NCBI GenBank assembly: GCA_009379845.1
Contig: WHSZ01000016.1
Location: forward strand, 27,025-91,024
DNA: 64,000 nucleotides
Reading direction: 5' to 3'
Source: Pseudonocardiaceae bacterium
GTDB taxonomy: Bacteria; Actinomycetota; Actinomycetes; Mycobacteriales; Pseudonocardiaceae
Positions 42,165 to 51,705 of this stretch are shown in pieces. Every line of letters begins with the position of its first letter. Position 1 is the stretch's first letter. A model generated the notes under the pieces. It ran no database searches, had not been told where the DNA came from, and was given only the letters and a program-made list of their open reading frames with translations. Made by a program: the position numbers and the translations under genes.

Positions 42165-43442
42165 ATGAGCGACATCGGCGAGCTCGCGCCGGAGCCGGCG
42201 GCAAGCGGCTCGGGCGGCCACGATGACGTCGTCCAGCCGAGTAAACCGGTCGGGCCCGGCTGGACGGTCGCGCTGTCCGCGTCCGCGCTCGCCATCGCGC
42301 TTGTCACCCTGACCCCGCTGCAGGTGCTGCTCCCCCTGCAGGTCGAGGAGATCGACCCGGCAGGCAAGGTGACGAGCCTCTCGACGATCACCGCCACCGG
42401 CGCGCTCGTCGCGATCGTGGCCGCCCCGCTCGCCGGGATGCTTTCCGACCGGACCCGATCGCGGTTCGGCAGGCGCCGCCCGTGGGTGCTGGGCGGTGCG
42501 CTGCTCGCCGGCAGCGGCCTGCTGCTGCTCACCATGCAGCGTTCCGTGCTCGGCGTACTGCTCGCGTGGACCCTGGTGCAGCTCGGCGCGAATACCATGT
42601 ACGCGGCTGTCAACGCCGCCGTGCCGGACAGGGTGCCGATCCGGCAGCGCGGCACGGTGTCCGCGTTCGTCGCGCTGCAGGCCCCAGTCGCGCTGGTGGC
42701 CGGCACCTTCCTGGTCACCGTGCTGATCACCGGTGTGCCGCCGGGATACCTCGCGCTCGCCGTGCTGTTGCTGGCCTGCGTGGCGCCGTACGTGCTGGTC
42801 CGATCGGATCCACCGGTGACGGCGCCGCGCCCAGCCCTCACCGGTGCGCGCATCCCGGCCCTGCTCCTCGCGCCATGGCGGCACGCCGACTTCCGCTGGG
42901 CGTTCGCCGGCCGGTTCGCGATCCAGCTCGGCAACGCCATCGGCACCCTGTACATCCTGTACTTCCTGCGCGACGAGGTCGGCTACCACGACCCGGCCGC
43001 TGGCGTGTTCGTGCTGATACTGCTGTACACCGTGATGCTGGTGCTCACCAGCATCGTCGGCGGCTGGCTTTCGGACCGCGCGGGGCGACGCAAGATCTTC
43101 GTGATCGCCGCCGCCGTCATCGCCGCCGGCGGCCTAGCTATCCTCGCCCTCGCGCCCACCTGGACGGGCGCGCTGGTCGCGGCGCCGTCGATCGGCTGCG
43201 GTATCGGGATATTCCTCGCCGTGGACAACGCGTTGATCACACACGTCCTGCCGTCCGCGGAGGAAAGGGCGAAGGACCTCGGCGTGATCAACCTAGCGAA
43301 CACCGCCCCGCACGCGCTCGGCCCGGTGGTTGCCGGCACGATCATCTCGATGTCCGGTAGCTACACCTGGCTCTACCTGGTCGCCGCGGCGACCGTGCTC
43401 GGCGGCTCCGGGCTCATCCAGCCGATTCGATCCGTGCGGTGA
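42165..43442 (+). CDS. MFS transporter, 12-helix
   Basis: The ATG at 42165 (425 residues) is preferred over an earlier in-frame start because family homology begins soon after it. The loop 2-3 motif is LAGMLSDRTRSRFGRRRPWVLGG, with the double GRRRPW seen in sugar/glycoside-type and related exporters; the matching second-half loop is GGWLSDRAGRRK. About 12 apolar helices. The substrate is not deducible. It is followed after nine bases by a MaoC-type dehydratase on the same strand. Confidence 0.8.
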   Translation: MSDIGELAPEPAASGSGGHDDVVQPSKPVGPGWTVALSASALAIALVTLTPLQVLLPLQVEEIDPAGKVTSLSTITATGALVAIVAAPLAGMLSDRTRSRFGRRRPWVLGGALLAGSGLLLLTMQRSVLGVLLAWTLVQLGANTMYAAVNAAVPDRVPIRQRGTVSAFVALQAPVALVAGTFLVTVLITGVPPGYLALAVLLLACVAPYVLVRSDPPVTAPRPALTGARIPALLLAPWRHADFRWAFAGRFAIQLGNAIGTLYILYFLRDEVGYHDPAAGVFVLILLYTVMLVLTSIVGGWLSDRAGRRKIFVIAAAVIAAGGLAILALAPTWTGALVAAPSIGCGIGIFLAVDNALITHVLPSAEERAKDLGVINLANTAPHALGPVVAGTIISMSGSYTWLYLVAAATVLGGSGLIQPIRSVR

Positions 43443-43451
43443 GGAGGCCAA

Positions 43452-44474
43452 GTGACCGAGGTGATGGCGGGCGATGCGGGGCAGATCGCGGAAGGCCCGT
43501 ATTTCGACGAGCTGGCCGTGGGCATGGTGTTCGACCAGGCGCCGGCGTTGACGCTGACCTCCGGACAGGCCGGCGTGCACCAGGCGATCCTGGCCGACCG
43601 GTTACGGCTGCCGCTCGACGAGACGCTGGCCAAGGCGGTGACCGGGGCGCAGGCGCCGCTCGCCCATCCCGCCCTTGTCTGGGACGTCGCGATAGGACAG
43701 TCGACGGTTGTCACGCATCACGTGGTCGCGAACCTCTTCTATCGCGGGCTCGCGTTTCACCGGGCCCCCGTCATCGGGGACACGCTGCGCACCAGCACCG
43801 AGGTCGTGGGGTTGCGGCAGAACCGCGCCAAGCCAGGGCGCCGGCCGACGGGGCTCGCCGCGCTGCGCATCACCACGGTCGATCAGCACGAGCGGCCGGT
43901 GCTGGACTTCTGGCGTTGCGCGATGCTCCCCCTTCGCGATCCAGAAGCGCGGACCGGGCACGCGGACGATCTGGACGCCGTCGGGCAGCAGCCGGATGCC
44001 GGCACGCTCGCCGGGCTGACCGCCGGGTGGCGGCTGGACCGGTTCCGCAACGCGGTGTCCGGCACGCACTTCGCGGACCTGCGGCCGGATGCGTCCTGGC
44101 GGGTCGGCGGCGGTGACGTGGTGTCCAGCGCGCCGGAACTCGCCCGGCTCACGCTGAACGTGGCTTCGGCCCATCACGACGCGGGCGAGAGGGGGCGGCT
44201 CGTCTACGGCGGCCACACCATCGGCCTTGCGGCATCCCAGTTGACCAGGGCACTGCCCAACGTGGTGACGGTGGCCGGGTGGCACGGGTGCGACCACACC
44301 GGGCCGGTGCACGAGGGGGATACGCTGCACAGCGAGGTACACGTGGAACGAACCGAGCCGTTGCCGGATGGTGCGGGACTGGCGCACCTGCGGGTGCGGG
44401 TGCGGTCCACGCCGGTCACGGGCGCGGAACCGGCGGACGTGCTGGACTGGCGTCCGATCGCGGTACTGGCGTGA
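43452..44474 (+). CDS. MaoC family dehydratase, double hotdog
   Basis: The protein has 340 residues. Two hotdog folds are recognised: an N-terminal MaoC-like half (YFDELAVGMVFDQAPALTLT, FYRGLAFHRAPVIGDTLR) and a C-terminal half (HHDAGERGRLVYGGHTIGLAASQLTRALPNVVTVAGWHGCDHTGPVHEGDTL). Such proteins hydrate enoyl-CoA or related thioesters. The GTG at 43452 follows GAGGAGG closely. It is probably in an operon with the MFS gene; no pathway partner was found nearby, so the substrate is open. Confidence 0.75.
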   Translation: MTEVMAGDAGQIAEGPYFDELAVGMVFDQAPALTLTSGQAGVHQAILADRLRLPLDETLAKAVTGAQAPLAHPALVWDVAIGQSTVVTHHVVANLFYRGLAFHRAPVIGDTLRTSTEVVGLRQNRAKPGRRPTGLAALRITTVDQHERPVLDFWRCAMLPLRDPEARTGHADDLDAVGQQPDAGTLAGLTAGWRLDRFRNAVSGTHFADLRPDASWRVGGGDVVSSAPELARLTLNVASAHHDAGERGRLVYGGHTIGLAASQLTRALPNVVTVAGWHGCDHTGPVHEGDTLHSEVHVERTEPLPDGAGLAHLRVRVRSTPVTGAEPADVLDWRPIAVLA

Positions 44475-44585
44475 CGCATACCCGGATCGGGCGGTTTCCG
44501 CAGTTCGGCCTAGACTCGAGCCGCGTTCCCCGAGGCAACCGAGGACCCGGGGAAGTTCCACCTGCATGCGCACAAGGAGATCACG

Positions 44586-46076
44586 TTGAAAAGCACCGTC
44601 GAGCAGCTCAGCCCGACGCGGGTAAAGATCAACGTCGAGGTGCCGTTCGACGAGCTCAAGCCCAACTTCGACCGTGCCTACCGCAAGCTCGCCAAGCAGG
44701 TGCGCATCCCAGGCTTCCGCCCTGGTAAAGCGCCCGCACGCGTACTGGAAAGCCGGCTCGGCCGCGGGGTGGTGCTCGAAGAGGTCGTCAACGAGGCGAT
44801 TCCCGCGAAGTACATGGAAGCCGTGGACAGCGGGGAGGTGCGCACGCTCGGCCGCCCGGACCTCGAGGTAACCCAGATCGACGACGGCGACGTGCTCGCG
44901 TTTACCGCCGAGGTGGACGTGCGGCCGCAGATCACCGTGCCGGCGTTCGGTGAGCTGTCCATCACCGTTGACGACATCGAACTGGACGAATCCGAGGTCG
45001 ACGAGCAACTGGACCAGCTCCGCGCCCGGTTCGGCACGCTCACCGGCGTGGACCGTCCCGCCGCCAACGGCGACTTCGTGTCCATCGACCTGTCGGCCAC
45101 CGTGAACGGCGAGGAGGTCGAGGACGCCACCACCAGCGGGCTGTCTTACGAGATCGGTTCGGGCGAGCTGATCGACGGTATCGACGACGCGTTGGTCGGC
45201 ATGAACGCGGAGGAGACCAGCACGTTCACCACCAAGCTGGTCGCTGGGCAGTACGCCGGCCAGGAGGCGGAGGTCACGGTCACCCTGCAGTCCGTCAAGG
45301 AGCGCGAGCTTCCCGAGCCGGACGACGAGTTCGCCCAGATGGCCAGCGAGTTCGACACCATCGGTGAGCTGCGCGACGACCTCCGGCAGCGGATCACCAG
45401 GGTCAAGCGCATGCAGCAGGGCGTGCAGGCACGGGACAAGGTGCTGGACGCGCTGCTGGAGACCACCGAGGTGCCGTTGCCGGAGAGCGTCGTCGAGTCC
45501 GAGATCGAGGTGCGGAAGGAAGACGCCGCGCATTCGTTCGACAACGACGACGCGGCGTTCGCGCACTGGCTCGAGCAGCAGGGCCAGACCCAGGAGGAGT
45601 TCGACGCGGAGATGCGTTCCGACGCGGAGAAGTCGGTGCGCACCCAGCTGGTGCTGGACACCATCGCGGACGCGGAGAACGTCCAGGTCTCGGATGCCGA
45701 GCTCAGCGAGCGCATCGTGTATCAGGCACAGCGTTTCGGGGTAAGCCCCGACGAGTACGTGCAGCGCGCTCAGCAGTCCGGGCAGCTCGGATCGATCTAC
45801 GCGGACGTGCGGCGCGGCAAGGCGCTCGGTTCGGTGGTCCGCGAGGCGACCGTGACCGATCAGAGCGGAAACGAGGTGGACCTCGAGGAGCTGTTCGGCA
45901 CCGAGGGGCAGGACGAGGCTGCCGCCCCGGCCGGCACCGAAGGCTCCGCCGAACCGGCCCCCGATGTCGAACCGGCCCCCGATGTGGTCGAGGGCACCAC
46001 CGTGGAAGCGGAGTCCGAGTCGGCTGAGTCCGAATCGGATGGGGCGAGCTCGGAGTCCGAAAAGCAGGAGAAATAG
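44586..46076 (+). CDS. tig: Trigger factor
   Basis: This is the ribosome-associated chaperone and peptidyl-prolyl isomerase. The ribosome-binding signature is GFRPGKAP (residues 44-51). The FKBP-like PPIase domain spans about 150-240 and the helical C-terminal domain extends to about 430. It then has an acidic, Glu/Ser/Ala/Pro-rich tail (about 440-496) that is disordered and common in actinobacteria. The TTG at 44586 has AAGGAG with good spacing. It is upstream of clpP1-clpP2 with a 124-bp gap. Confidence 0.95.
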   Translation: MKSTVEQLSPTRVKINVEVPFDELKPNFDRAYRKLAKQVRIPGFRPGKAPARVLESRLGRGVVLEEVVNEAIPAKYMEAVDSGEVRTLGRPDLEVTQIDDGDVLAFTAEVDVRPQITVPAFGELSITVDDIELDESEVDEQLDQLRARFGTLTGVDRPAANGDFVSIDLSATVNGEEVEDATTSGLSYEIGSGELIDGIDDALVGMNAEETSTFTTKLVAGQYAGQEAEVTVTLQSVKERELPEPDDEFAQMASEFDTIGELRDDLRQRITRVKRMQQGVQARDKVLDALLETTEVPLPESVVESEIEVRKEDAAHSFDNDDAAFAHWLEQQGQTQEEFDAEMRSDAEKSVRTQLVLDTIADAENVQVSDAELSERIVYQAQRFGVSPDEYVQRAQQSGQLGSIYADVRRGKALGSVVREATVTDQSGNEVDLEELFGTEGQDEAAAPAGTEGSAEPAPDVEPAPDVVEGTTVEAESESAESESDGASSESEKQEK

Positions 46077-46095
46077 ACCGGAGCGGAGCGAGCTC

Positions 46096-46112
46096 GCACG
46101 CTCTGAGCGAAC
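46096..46112. promoter_or_regulatory. Candidate ClgR box upstream of clpP1
   Basis: GCACGC-TCTGA-GCGAAC (46096-46112) has the GTTCGC-N5-GCGAAC geometry of ClgR operators, with one perfect half and a second half matching four of six bases. ClgR activates clp genes in streptomycetes, corynebacteria and mycobacteria. The site is 89 bp before the clpP1 start. No clgR gene is in the window. Confidence 0.4.
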
Positions 46113-46200
46113 GTGGGCGGTGTCGGGACGTCGACGCCGCCCTCCTTCGTTAGGGTCGATTGCAGAGAGATCAGCAACCTCTGGGAGAAAGCAGGCAGAC

Positions 46201-46812
46201 GTGACGCAGCACCTCTCGCCCGACATGCGGACAGCTACCGCGGGGCTCAACCTGAACGACTCGGTGTACGAGCGGCTGCTCCGGGAACGCATTGTCGTAC
46301 TCGGCTCCGAGGTCAAGGACGACATTGCCAACCAGATCACCGCGCAGCTGTTGCTGCTGTCCGCCGAGGACCCCGACTCGGACATCAAGTTCTACATCAA
46401 TTCTCCCGGGGGCTCCGTCAACGCGGGCATGGCGATCTACGACACCATGGAATACATCGAATGCGATGTGGTCACGGTCGCGATGGGCCTTGCCGCCTCG
46501 ATGGGCCAGTTCCTGCTGTCAGCGGGAACCCGGGGCAAGCGCTACGCCCTACCGCACACGCGAGTCCTGATGCACCAGCCATCGGCCGGCGTCGGCGGTA
46601 CCGCGGCTGACATCGCGATCCAGGCGGAAATGCTGGTCAAGCACAAGCGTGAGATGGCCGAGTTGATCGCCGAGCAGACCGGTCAGACGGTCGAGCGGAT
46701 CATCGAGGACCAGGACAGGGACCACTGGTTCACCGCGCAGGAGGCACTGGAATACGGCTTCATCGACCACGTGCTGTCCCGCGAGAACCAGCTTCCACGT
46801 ACCGGCAGCTGA
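46201..46812 (+). CDS. clpP1: ATP-dependent Clp protease proteolytic subunit 1
   Basis: This serine protease subunit has 203 residues. The catalytic triad is Ser100 (GLAASMG), His125 (LMHQPS) and Asp174 (QDRDHW). In actinobacteria ClpP1 and ClpP2 form a mixed two-ring barrel that works with ClpX or ClpC. The GTG at 46201 is preceded by GGGAGAAAG. It is 26 bp before clpP2, one operon. Confidence 0.95.
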   Translation: MTQHLSPDMRTATAGLNLNDSVYERLLRERIVVLGSEVKDDIANQITAQLLLLSAEDPDSDIKFYINSPGGSVNAGMAIYDTMEYIECDVVTVAMGLAASMGQFLLSAGTRGKRYALPHTRVLMHQPSAGVGGTAADIAIQAEMLVKHKREMAELIAEQTGQTVERIIEDQDRDHWFTAQEALEYGFIDHVLSRENQLPRTGS

Positions 46813-46838
46813 TCACGTACCAACGAGGAGATATTCAG

Positions 46839-47465
46839 ATGAGCGAGTTGCATCTTCCGCAATCCCGGTACGTGCTGCCCTCGTACATCGAGCGGACCAG
46901 CTACGGGGTGAAGGAGTCCAACCCCTACAACAAGCTGTACGAGGAACGGATCATCTTCCTCGGTGTGCAGATTGACGACGCCTCGGCCAACGACGTGATG
47001 GCGCAGCTGCTGCACCTCGAGCACGACGACCCCGATCGGGACATCACGATCTACATCAATTCGCCTGGTGGCTCGTTCACCTCGCTGATGGCGATTTACG
47101 ACACCATGCAGTTCGTCCGGCCGGACATCTCCACCGCCTGCCTCGGCCAGGCCGCCTCCGCGGCTGCGGTGCTGCTCGCGGCCGGGACCGCCGGCAAGCG
47201 GATGGCGCTGCCGAATACCCGGGTGCTGATCCACCAGCCCGCCGTGGAGGGTGTCTATGGCCAGGTATCCGACCTCGAGATCCAGGCCAACGAGATCCAG
47301 CGGGTGCGTCGCCTGATGGAGTCCACCCTCGAGCGGCACACCAACAAGCCGGCCGAGGAGATCCGGAAGGACATCGACCGGGACAAGATCCTGACGGCCG
47401 AAGAAGCCAAGGAGTACGGCTTCGTTGACGAGGTGTTGCCGTATCGCAAGCTGTCCGCCCTGTAG
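46839..47465 (+). CDS. clpP2: ATP-dependent Clp protease proteolytic subunit 2
   Basis: The partner subunit has 208 residues, with Ser107 ([11 protein letters not shown]), His132 (LIHQPA) and Asp182 (DIDRDK). [22 protein letters not shown] is the conserved N-terminal region. The ATG at 46839 follows AACGAGGAG. In mycobacteria the ClpP2 face binds the ClpX or ClpC hexamer. The downstream gene is clpX, 327 bp away. Confidence 0.95.
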   Translation: MSELHLPQSRYVLPSYIERTSYGVKESNPYNKLYEERIIFLGVQIDDASANDVMAQLLHLEHDDPDRDITIYINSPGGSFTSLMAIYDTMQFVRPDISTACLGQAASAAAVLLAAGTAGKRMALPNTRVLIHQPAVEGVYGQVSDLEIQANEIQRVRRLMESTLERHTNKPAEEIRKDIDRDKILTAEEAKEYGFVDEVLPYRKLSAL

Positions 47466-47792
47466 AAAATCGCGTGCCGGGCAGGGCCGGGCCGGTAAAT
47501 TGGCGACACGCCGAGCTGGTCCGGCCTATCCTGGTGGAGGTGCGCAGTACGCAGACTGGTCCTCCCGTAGGGCGGGGTCTGGCAGGTACCGTCAGGCAAT
47601 CGAGAACCGAAGGCCTGCTGGCGGGGCCGCGGAGGGTAACACCGCGACCTGCTTGCCGGGTAGCGCAGTTGGATACCGAGATGTGCTGGCAGGTTTAGCC
47701 CGCAGCGGGTAACACTTGCTAGGGAAGTCGAGCCCGAAGATGTAGCCAGGTGCACCGGCCACGGTGTACCGGAGGGGACGAGGTCAGCGGTC
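47466..47792 (+). promoter_or_regulatory. Long, structured clpX leader/promoter region
   Basis: This 327-bp gap has no credible gene. It contains GGGTAACAC twice (47634-47642, 47707-47715), several variants of CTGGCAGG, and AGGGTAACACCGCG (47633-47646), which resembles the T-box core with two mismatches. A 9-bp hairpin, GGTGCACCG/CGGTGTACC with a GCCA loop (47749-47770), lies just before the purine-rich GGAGGGG. I could not assign promoter boxes. A cis-acting RNA is possible. Confidence 0.35.
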
Positions 47793-49088
<1,296 letters not shown>

Positions 49089-49103
49089 ACAGCTACTCGC
49101 CGC

Positions 49104-49460
49104 TCAGCCGCGGTCGATCACGCAGAACCGGTTGCCCTCGGTGTCCGCGAGCACCACGAAGTCCGCGTCGTCCGGGTAGTCCTGCCAGGCCACCCGTGAC
49201 GCGCCGAGGCGGAGCAACCGGTCGACCTCAGCTCCCTGGTCGCTGGTGTAGAGGTCCAGGTGCACCCGCGGCCGATCCTGCACGGGCGTCTCGGACACTC
49301 CGAGCGAAATGTTCGGCCCGTCCCCGGACGCCGGGATGAGCACCACCCAGGCGTCCTCCGGCTCGTCGCGCGGCACGTAGCCCAGGGCCTGGCCCCAGAA
49401 CGCCATGGCGCGCCGCACGTCCGAAATGCCCAGCACGATCGACCCAACCCGCAGTTCCAT
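49104..49460 (-). CDS. VOC (glyoxalase/bleomycin-resistance fold) family protein
   Basis: This single-domain protein has 118 residues. VGSIVLGISDVRRAMAFWGQALGY is the first beta-alpha-beta unit, and PRVHLDLYTSD with VVLADTEGNRFCVID is the second, ending in the usual metal-site Glu region (DTEGNRFC). Members act as dioxygenases, isomerases or binding proteins; the substrate cannot be deduced. The ATG at 49460 is chosen because homology starts at ELRVGSIVL. Two 22-bp palindromes lie upstream. Confidence 0.8.
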   Translation of the reverse strand: MELRVGSIVLGISDVRRAMAFWGQALGYVPRDEPEDAWVVLIPASGDGPNISLGVSETPVQDRPRVHLDLYTSDQGAEVDRLLRLGASRVAWQDYPDDADFVVLADTEGNRFCVIDRG

Positions 49461-49493
49461 GGGGCAATTATGCTCGGCTGCGGCCGCGTTCAT

Positions 49494-49567
49494 CCCAATA
49501 TGCATCCATATTGGGGTTTGGGGCGCCCACATGCGGGTCTATTCGCCCGATATGGCTGCAAATTGGG
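49494..49567. promoter_or_regulatory. Pair of 22-bp palindromes upstream of the VOC gene
   Basis: Site 1 has perfect arms CCCAATATG (49494-49502) and CATATTGGG (49507-49515) with a 4-base spacer. Site 2 has arms CCCGATATG (49546-49554) and CAAATTGGG (49559-49567), the same 9-4-9 plan with mismatches. The centres are 52 bp apart, five helical turns. They fill the 111-bp gap between the esterase stop and the VOC start. They could be tandem operators for the VOC gene, or site 1 could act as a terminator of the esterase gene. Confidence 0.5.
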
Positions 49568-49571
49568 GAGA

Positions 49572-50528
49572 CTAGTCGCGGTCGTGCTGCTCGGGTGCGT
49601 ACTTGCCGAGGAAGCTGAGCACGCCGGGCACCGTGGAGCGGAAGTACGAGGCACCGTGCTTGCCCGGTCCGATGTCGGCCACAGTCGGATTGGCCTTCGG
49701 CACGTACCGGCGCACGCCCTCGATGAACCGGTCGTCGTTACCGCACCACACGCCGACCGGGGTGGAACCGGTGGCGGTCGGATGCCGCAGCGGGTCGAGG
49801 GAGGCCCAGTCGGCCGCGTCCTTGAACGCGTTGCGCTTGCGCATCTCGCGCCATGAGGTGAGCAACGCGGGGGAGATCCCGACGAGCGCACCGGCCGGGT
49901 TACCCAGCTCCCACCGCCGCCTGCCGTACACCAGCGCGCCGAAGCCGCCCATCGAAACACCCGCGCACGCGAACGGCTGCCCGTCCGGTCCACCCATCCG
50001 GCGCTGGCGCAACCAGCGGGGTACCTCGTTCAGCAGCATGCCCAGCGGGTCGTCCCCTTTGTAATGCTCGTGCCAGTAGCTGTCGCCGCCGTCAACGGCG
50101 ACGAACGCGAACGGCGGCAGCGCACCCCTGGACACCTCGGTCACCAGCCGGCCGGCCAGCCCGGCCGGTGCGGCCGACCGGGCCCTGCCGTGCAGCCCGT
50201 GCAGCAGCAGCACGACCGGAAGCTCCGCCGACGGTTTCCGGCTCGGCAGGATGCTGACCAGATCCACCCGCCTGCCACGCGCCGCGGAGTACACCCGCTC
50301 CGTCTTCGTGATGCCGACCGTGGGGGAGGAGGCGGTGCCGAGCACACTTGGCATCTGCGCGCCGCCGGGCAGCAGCTCGTTGGCGGCGGTGATCCCGAAG
50401 CCGGAGAGGGCGAGGCCGGAGGCGCCGGTGAGCAACACGGTCCGCCGTCGTGCCGAGGGCGTCCGGTCGTCCGGTTCACCATCCTCGTCCGTGCTTTCCG
50501 GCTTGTCCGTGGGTTCTGTGCTGTCCAC
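49572..50528 (-). CDS. Esterase of the Ag85/esterase D type (PF00756), possibly exported
   Basis: The protein has 318 residues from the GTG at 50528 (GGGAGG upstream). After an acidic N-terminus comes SARRRTVLLTGASGLALSGF, a twin-arginine-like basic patch and apolar segment that may direct export by Tat or anchor the protein. The hydrolase core shows LLLHGLHG, the nucleophile elbow GVSMGGFGAL, and late Asp and His (GNDDRF, GKHGASYF). Antigen 85-type esterases act on acyl esters at the cell surface; the substrate here is unknown. Confidence 0.75.
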   Translation of the reverse strand: MDSTEPTDKPESTDEDGEPDDRTPSARRRTVLLTGASGLALSGFGITAANELLPGGAQMPSVLGTASSPTVGITKTERVYSAARGRRVDLVSILPSRKPSAELPVVLLLHGLHGRARSAAPAGLAGRLVTEVSRGALPPFAFVAVDGGDSYWHEHYKGDDPLGMLLNEVPRWLRQRRMGGPDGQPFACAGVSMGGFGALVYGRRRWELGNPAGALVGISPALLTSWREMRKRNAFKDAADWASLDPLRHPTATGSTPVGVWCGNDDRFIEGVRRYVPKANPTVADIGPGKHGASYFRSTVPGVLSFLGKYAPEQHDRD

Positions 50529-50703
50529 AGTGTCCCGCCTCCCGCGGTCGACAATCCACCGCGCGCCATCCTGCCACGGTTTCGTGTGGCGTTCGTGTGA
50601 GTGGAGTACCAATCGCCCGAAAGTGAGGAATCCCGTTGCGCGAAAAATGCTGGTATATCGGTCGTTCCGGCAATGTCGCATGTGGACTCTGGTCGAGCAC
50701 CAC

Positions 50704-51579
50704 TCACGAGGCCCTCGCGTTTTCGGTGGCCGCGACGGGGGATCGCTCGTGTTCCGCCAACGGAACGCGATGCCCTGCCGTGTAGATGTTCATTGACGTG
50801 CCGCGCAGGAAGCCGACCAGTGTGATGCCGTTCTGCTCGGCGAGTTCGGCGGCCAGCGAGGACGGTGCGGACACCGCCGCGAGCATCGGGATACCCGCCA
50901 TCGCCGCCTTTTGCACGAGTTCGAAGGACGCCCGCCCCGAGACGAGCAGCACGTGCTCGGACAGTGGCAGGTGGTCGTGCAGCAGTGCCCAGCCGAGCGC
51001 CTTGTCCACGGCGTTGTGCCGCCCGATGTCCTCGCGCACCACGACCGGCTCGCCGTTCGTGTCGAACAGGCCCGCGGCGTGCAGGCCGCCGGTGGACGCG
51101 AACACCCGTTGCCGTTCCCGCATCGTGTCCGGCAGCGTGGCCAGCACCTTGCTGGATACCACGCACGGCGAGGCGTTCGGGTCGAACCTGGTGCTCAGCC
51201 GCACGGCGTCCAGTGCCGCCTTGCCGCATACCCCGCACGAGGACGTGGTGTGGAAATTCCGCCGCACACCGGCGTCCGGTGGCTGCGTGCCCTCCGCCAG
51301 CGCAACGTCCAGCACGTTGTAGGTGTTCTGCCCATCCGGACCCTTGCCCGCGCAGTACCGGGCCGCCCGCACGTCCGGGTACTCGACGATGACGCCCTCG
51401 GTGAGCAGGAAGCCGTGCGCGAGTTCGACGTCGTGCCCTGGCGTGCGCATGGTCACCGTGAGCGGCTCGCCGTTCACCCTGATCTCCAGCGGTTCCTCGG
51501 CAGCGAGCGCATCCGGGCGGGTGTGCTCGCCGCGCGACGTGATCATGCGGACCGGGCGGCGCACCGTCACTCGCCCCAT
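50704..51579 (-). CDS. fdhD: Formate dehydrogenase accessory sulfurtransferase FdhD
   Basis: FdhD moves sulfur to the molybdenum cofactor of formate dehydrogenase. The CxxC loop SSCGVCG carries the catalytic cysteines. [38 protein letters not shown] and [19 protein letters not shown] are the conserved blocks. The ATG at 51579 follows GAGAGGAGAG; 291 residues. No formate dehydrogenase is in the window, but an OFA-family permease lies 1.2 kb away on the other side of the divergent regulator. Confidence 0.92.
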   Translation of the reverse strand: MGRVTVRRPVRMITSRGEHTRPDALAAEEPLEIRVNGEPLTVTMRTPGHDVELAHGFLLTEGVIVEYPDVRAARYCAGKGPDGQNTYNVLDVALAEGTQPPDAGVRRNFHTTSSCGVCGKAALDAVRLSTRFDPNASPCVVSSKVLATLPDTMRERQRVFASTGGLHAAGLFDTNGEPVVVREDIGRHNAVDKALGWALLHDHLPLSEHVLLVSGRASFELVQKAAMAGIPMLAAVSAPSSLAAELAEQNGITLVGFLRGTSMNIYTAGHRVPLAEHERSPVAATENARAS

Positions 51580-51667
51580 GCGCTCTCCTCTCGCCGGGTA
51601 CCTCCATCGTCCCATCGATCACCGGCCGCGGCCGGGCGAAGATAGCAACAAATGTTTATAAAGACTT

Positions 51668-51691
51668 CTTGCTAAAGCACTGTTGAGCAAG
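51668..51691. promoter_or_regulatory. Candidate operator between fdhD and ArsR-type gene
   Basis: CTTGCT (51668-51673) and AGCAAG (51686-51691) form inverted arms with a 12-base spacer in an A/T-rich divergent promoter region, just upstream of the regulator start. A further half-site-like CTTGTTAAG follows at 51696-51704. This is a pattern only. Confidence 0.35.
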
Positions 51692-51705
51692 ATAACTTGT
51701 TAAGC

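Noticed and set aside
22525..44474. Integrative element bounded by tRNA-Pro
   Set aside because: No integrase, relaxase or copy of the tRNA 3' end was seen downstream; only the positional argument remains.
43602..46388. A 928-codon minus-strand frame across tig and the MaoC gene
   Set aside because: It is antisense to two well-supported genes, has no recognisable domain and shows shadow-frame composition.
47633..47646. T-box riboswitch before clpX
   Set aside because: The AGGGTAACACCGCG match has two mismatches in the conserved core, no specifier stem was found, and clpX is not an amino-acid-related gene.
47659..47715. tRNA-like sequence (GGGTAGCGCAGTTGGATA) in the clpX leader
   Set aside because: The D-stem cannot close and no anticodon or T arm follows.
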